Shown here: one piece after another, positions 61,501-64,000 of the stretch
How positions within the stretch are numbered: position 1 is the first letter of the stretch
Layout of the letters: each line of letters opens with the position of its first letter
DNA from: Tipula vernalis
Lineage: Eukaryota; Arthropoda; Insecta; Diptera; Tipulidae
DNA length: 64,000 bases
Assembly (NCBI GenBank): GCA_958295665.1
Contig: OY282558.1
Location: 140,348,577-140,412,576, forward strand
Reading direction: 5' to 3'
Translations under genes and position numbers: made by a program
Notes under the pieces: model-generated
What the model saw: only the letters and a program-made list of their open reading frames with translations
What the model was told of the DNA's origin: nothing
The model's database searches: none

Positions 61501-64000
61501 AACCTATCATTAGAGGTATCAAGACCCACAATCGGAGCACAGTTGTAGATTTTGGATTTTTGTGGCTCAGAATCTGCTGGTAAGGTCATTTTCCAGAAAA
61601 TCGAATTTTCTGTAAAATATCTAGAAATAATCAAGCAATCTAAACGCACATTGGCACAACAATTACAGGTCCCAAAACCTATCATTAGAGGTATCCAGAC
61701 TCACAATCGGAGCACAGTTGCAGATTTTGGAATTTTGTAGCTCAGAATCTGCTGAATTATAGTAAGGTGATTTTCAAGAAAATCGAATTTACTATGAAAT
61801 AATCAAGCAATCGGAAATGCACGTTGGCACAACAATTACAGGTCCCGAAACCTATCATTAGAGGTATCAAGACCCACAACCAGAGCACAGTTGTAGATTT
61901 TGGATTTTTTTTGGCTCAGAATCTGCTGAATTATAGTAAGGTCATTTTCAAGAAAATCGAATTTTCTATGAAATGTCTAGAAATAATCAAGCAATCTAAA
62001 CGCCACTAGCACAACAATTACAGGTCCCGAAACCTATCATTAGAGGTATCCAGACCCACAATTTTGGATTTTTGTAGCTCAGAAATAATCAAGTAATCTA
62101 AACGCACATTGGCACAAAAATTACAGGTCCTGAAATCTATCATTAGAGGTATCTAGACCCACAATCGGAGCACAGTTGCAGATTTTGCATTTTTGTAGCT
62201 CAGAATCTGCTGAATTATAGTAAGGTGATTTTCCAGAAAACCGAATTTTCTATGAAATGTCTAGAAATAATCAAGCAATCTAAATGCACGTTGGCACAAC
62301 AATTACAGGTCCCGAAACCTATCATTATAGGTATCCAGACCCACAATCGGAGCACAGTTGCAGATTTTGGAATTTTGTAGCTCAGAATCTGCTGAATTAT
62401 AGTAATATTATTTTCAAGAAAATCGAATTTTCTATGAAATAATCAAGCAATCTAAATGCACGTTGGCACAACAATTACAGGTCCCGAAACCTATCATTAG
62501 AGGTATCAAGGCCCACAACCAGAGCACAGTTGTAGATTTTGGATTTTTTTTGGCTCAGAATCGGCTGAATTATAGTAAGGTCATTTTCAAGAAAATCGAA
62601 GTTTCTGTGAAATGTCTAGAAATAATCAAGCAATCTTAACGCACATTGGCACAACAATTACAGGTCCCGAAACCTATCATTAGAGGTATCCAGACCCACA
62701 ATTTTAGATTTTTGTAGCTCAGAAATAATCAAGCAATCTAAACGCACATTGGCACAAAAATTACAGGTCCTAAAATCTATTATTAGAGGTATCCAGACCC
62801 ACAATCGGAGCACAGGTGCAGATTTTGGATTTTTGTAGCTCAGAATCTGCTGAATTAAAGTAATATGATTTTCAAGAAAATCGAATTTTCTATGAAAATT
62901 CAGAAATAATCAAGCAATCTAAATGCACGTTGGCACAACAATTACAGGTCCCGAAACCTATCATTAGAGGTATTAATACCCACAATCAGAGAACAGTTGT
63001 AGATTTTGGATTTTTGTAGCTCAGAATCTGCTGAAATATAGTAAGGTGATTTTCAAGAAAATCGAATTTACTATGAAACAATCAAGCAATCTAAATGCAC
63101 GTTGGCACAACAATTAAAGGTCCCGAAACCTATCATTAGAGGTATCAAGACCCACAACCAAAGCACAGTTGTAGATTTTGGTTTTTTTTTTGGCTCAGAA
63201 TCGGCTGAATTATAGTAAGGTCATTTTCAAGAAAATCGAACTTTCTGTGAAATGTCTAGAAATAATCAAGCAATCTTAACGCACATTGGCACAACAATTA
63301 CAGGTCCCGAAACCTATCATTAGAGGTATCCAGACCCACAATTTTGGATTTTTGTAGCTAAGAAATAATCAAGCAATCTAAACGCACATTGGCACAAAAA
63401 TTACAGGTCCTGAAATCTATCATTAGAGGTATCCAGACCCACAATCGAAGCACAGGTGCAAATTTTGGATTTTTGTAGCTCAGAATCTGCTGAATTATAG
63501 TAAGGTGATTTTCCAGAAAATCTAATTTTCTATGAAATGTCTAGAAATAATCAAGCAATCTAAATGCACGTTGGCACAACAATTACAGGTCCCGAAACCT
63601 ATCATTAGAGGTATCAAGACCCACAATCGGAGCACAATTGTAGATTTTGGTTTTTTGTAGCTCAGAATCTGCTGAAATATAGTAAGGTGATTTTCAAGCA
63701 AATCGAATTTACTATGAAATAATCAAGCAATCTAAATGCACGTTGGCACAACAATTACAGGTCCCGAAAATTATCATTAGAGGTATCAAGACCCACAACC
63801 AAAGCACAGTTGTAGATTTTGGATTTTTGTGGCTCAGAATCTGCTGAATTATAGTAAGGTCATTTTCCAGAAAATCTAATTTTCTATGAAATGTCTAAAA
63901 ATAATCAAGCAATCTAAATGCACATTGGCACGACAATTACAGGTCCCGAAATTTATCATTAGAGGTATCCAGACCCACAATCGGAGCACAGCTGTAGATT
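58582..64000 (+). repeat. Satellite C: ~182-bp tandem repeat, about 30 copies, continues past the window
   Basis: The monomer is 182 bp (for example 58705 to 58887). Landmarks are CTAGAAATAATCAAGCAATC, CACGTTGGCACAACAATTAC, CCGAAACCTATCATTAGAGG, ACAATCGGAGCACAGTTGC and GATTTTCAAGAAAATCGAAT. The distal half contains shortened monomers, for example those missing the part between CACAATTTTGG and AGAAATAATC at 62061, 62701 and 63341, giving a 640-bp higher-order period. An earlier ~550-bp trimer repeats at 60220-60469 and 60770-61019. Short open frames are artefacts. Confidence 0.97.

Noticed and set aside
40363..64000. Short recurring frames of 60-78 codons in satellites B and C
   Set aside because: Monomer-derived, with no independent support.
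24445..64000. Tandem repeats resembling a CRISPR array
   Set aside because: Monomers are contiguous with no unique spacers, and the DNA is eukaryotic.

Overview
This window looks like pericentromeric or otherwise heterochromatic DNA of an insect, most likely a fly. The reasons are eukaryotic BEL/Pao and non-LTR retrotransposons of insect type, a primer-binding site matching insect tRNA-Tyr, a non-LTR element ending in TAACC-like repeats, AT-rich spacers, and about 17.5 kb of tandem satellite DNA. No intact host gene is visible. The only long intact reading frame is the Gag-Pol of one BEL/Pao element. All family calls come from reading motifs by eye; no database search was run.

Layout, left to right. 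1-2630: decayed copy of a multidomain family I recognise but cannot name, with a PIN/FEN-like nuclease signature and a cysteine-rich C-terminus. 2820-3139: diverged ~145-bp repeats. 3140-10419: complete BEL/Pao LTR retrotransposon on the minus strand, with LTRs identical by eye, a 5-bp target duplication and an open 1749-codon Gag-Pol. 10845-13916: internally deleted non-LTR element of the LOA/I group (minus), bounded by a 12-bp target duplication. 13929-16040: AT-rich spacer. 16060-18920: decayed BEL/Pao (plus). 19499-20217: a MITE with 61-62-bp inverted repeats abutting a (GATGGT)n array. 20290-21100: LOA-like reverse transcriptase remnant. 21100-24444: AT-rich DNA.

24445-33015: satellite A, ~172-bp monomer, about 50 copies. 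33017-34558: 5' part of a second LOA-like element (minus), head-to-head with a 5'-truncated R1-clade-like element (34559-37619, plus). 40363-43945: satellite B, 180/139-bp monomers. 45543-46643: BTB-BACK-PHR pseudogene. 47195-48200: BEL/Pao remnant (minus). 51980-54586: (AAAGTC)n array with large internal duplications. 54588-54758: fragment of 28S rRNA, followed by (AGTCAT)n. 55548-56000: R1-like gag remnant. 56130-58475: BEL/Pao remnant (plus). 58582-64000: satellite C, ~182-bp monomer, running off the window.

The most notable result is that satellites A, B and C are diverged members of one superfamily. Read on the same strand, with A reverse-complemented, they share the same conserved blocks in the same order, and each has its own higher-order structure. 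Nothing here works as a pathway. The elements are independent insertions in a repeat-rich region, and only the BEL/Pao element at 3140-10419 looks recent and potentially functional.
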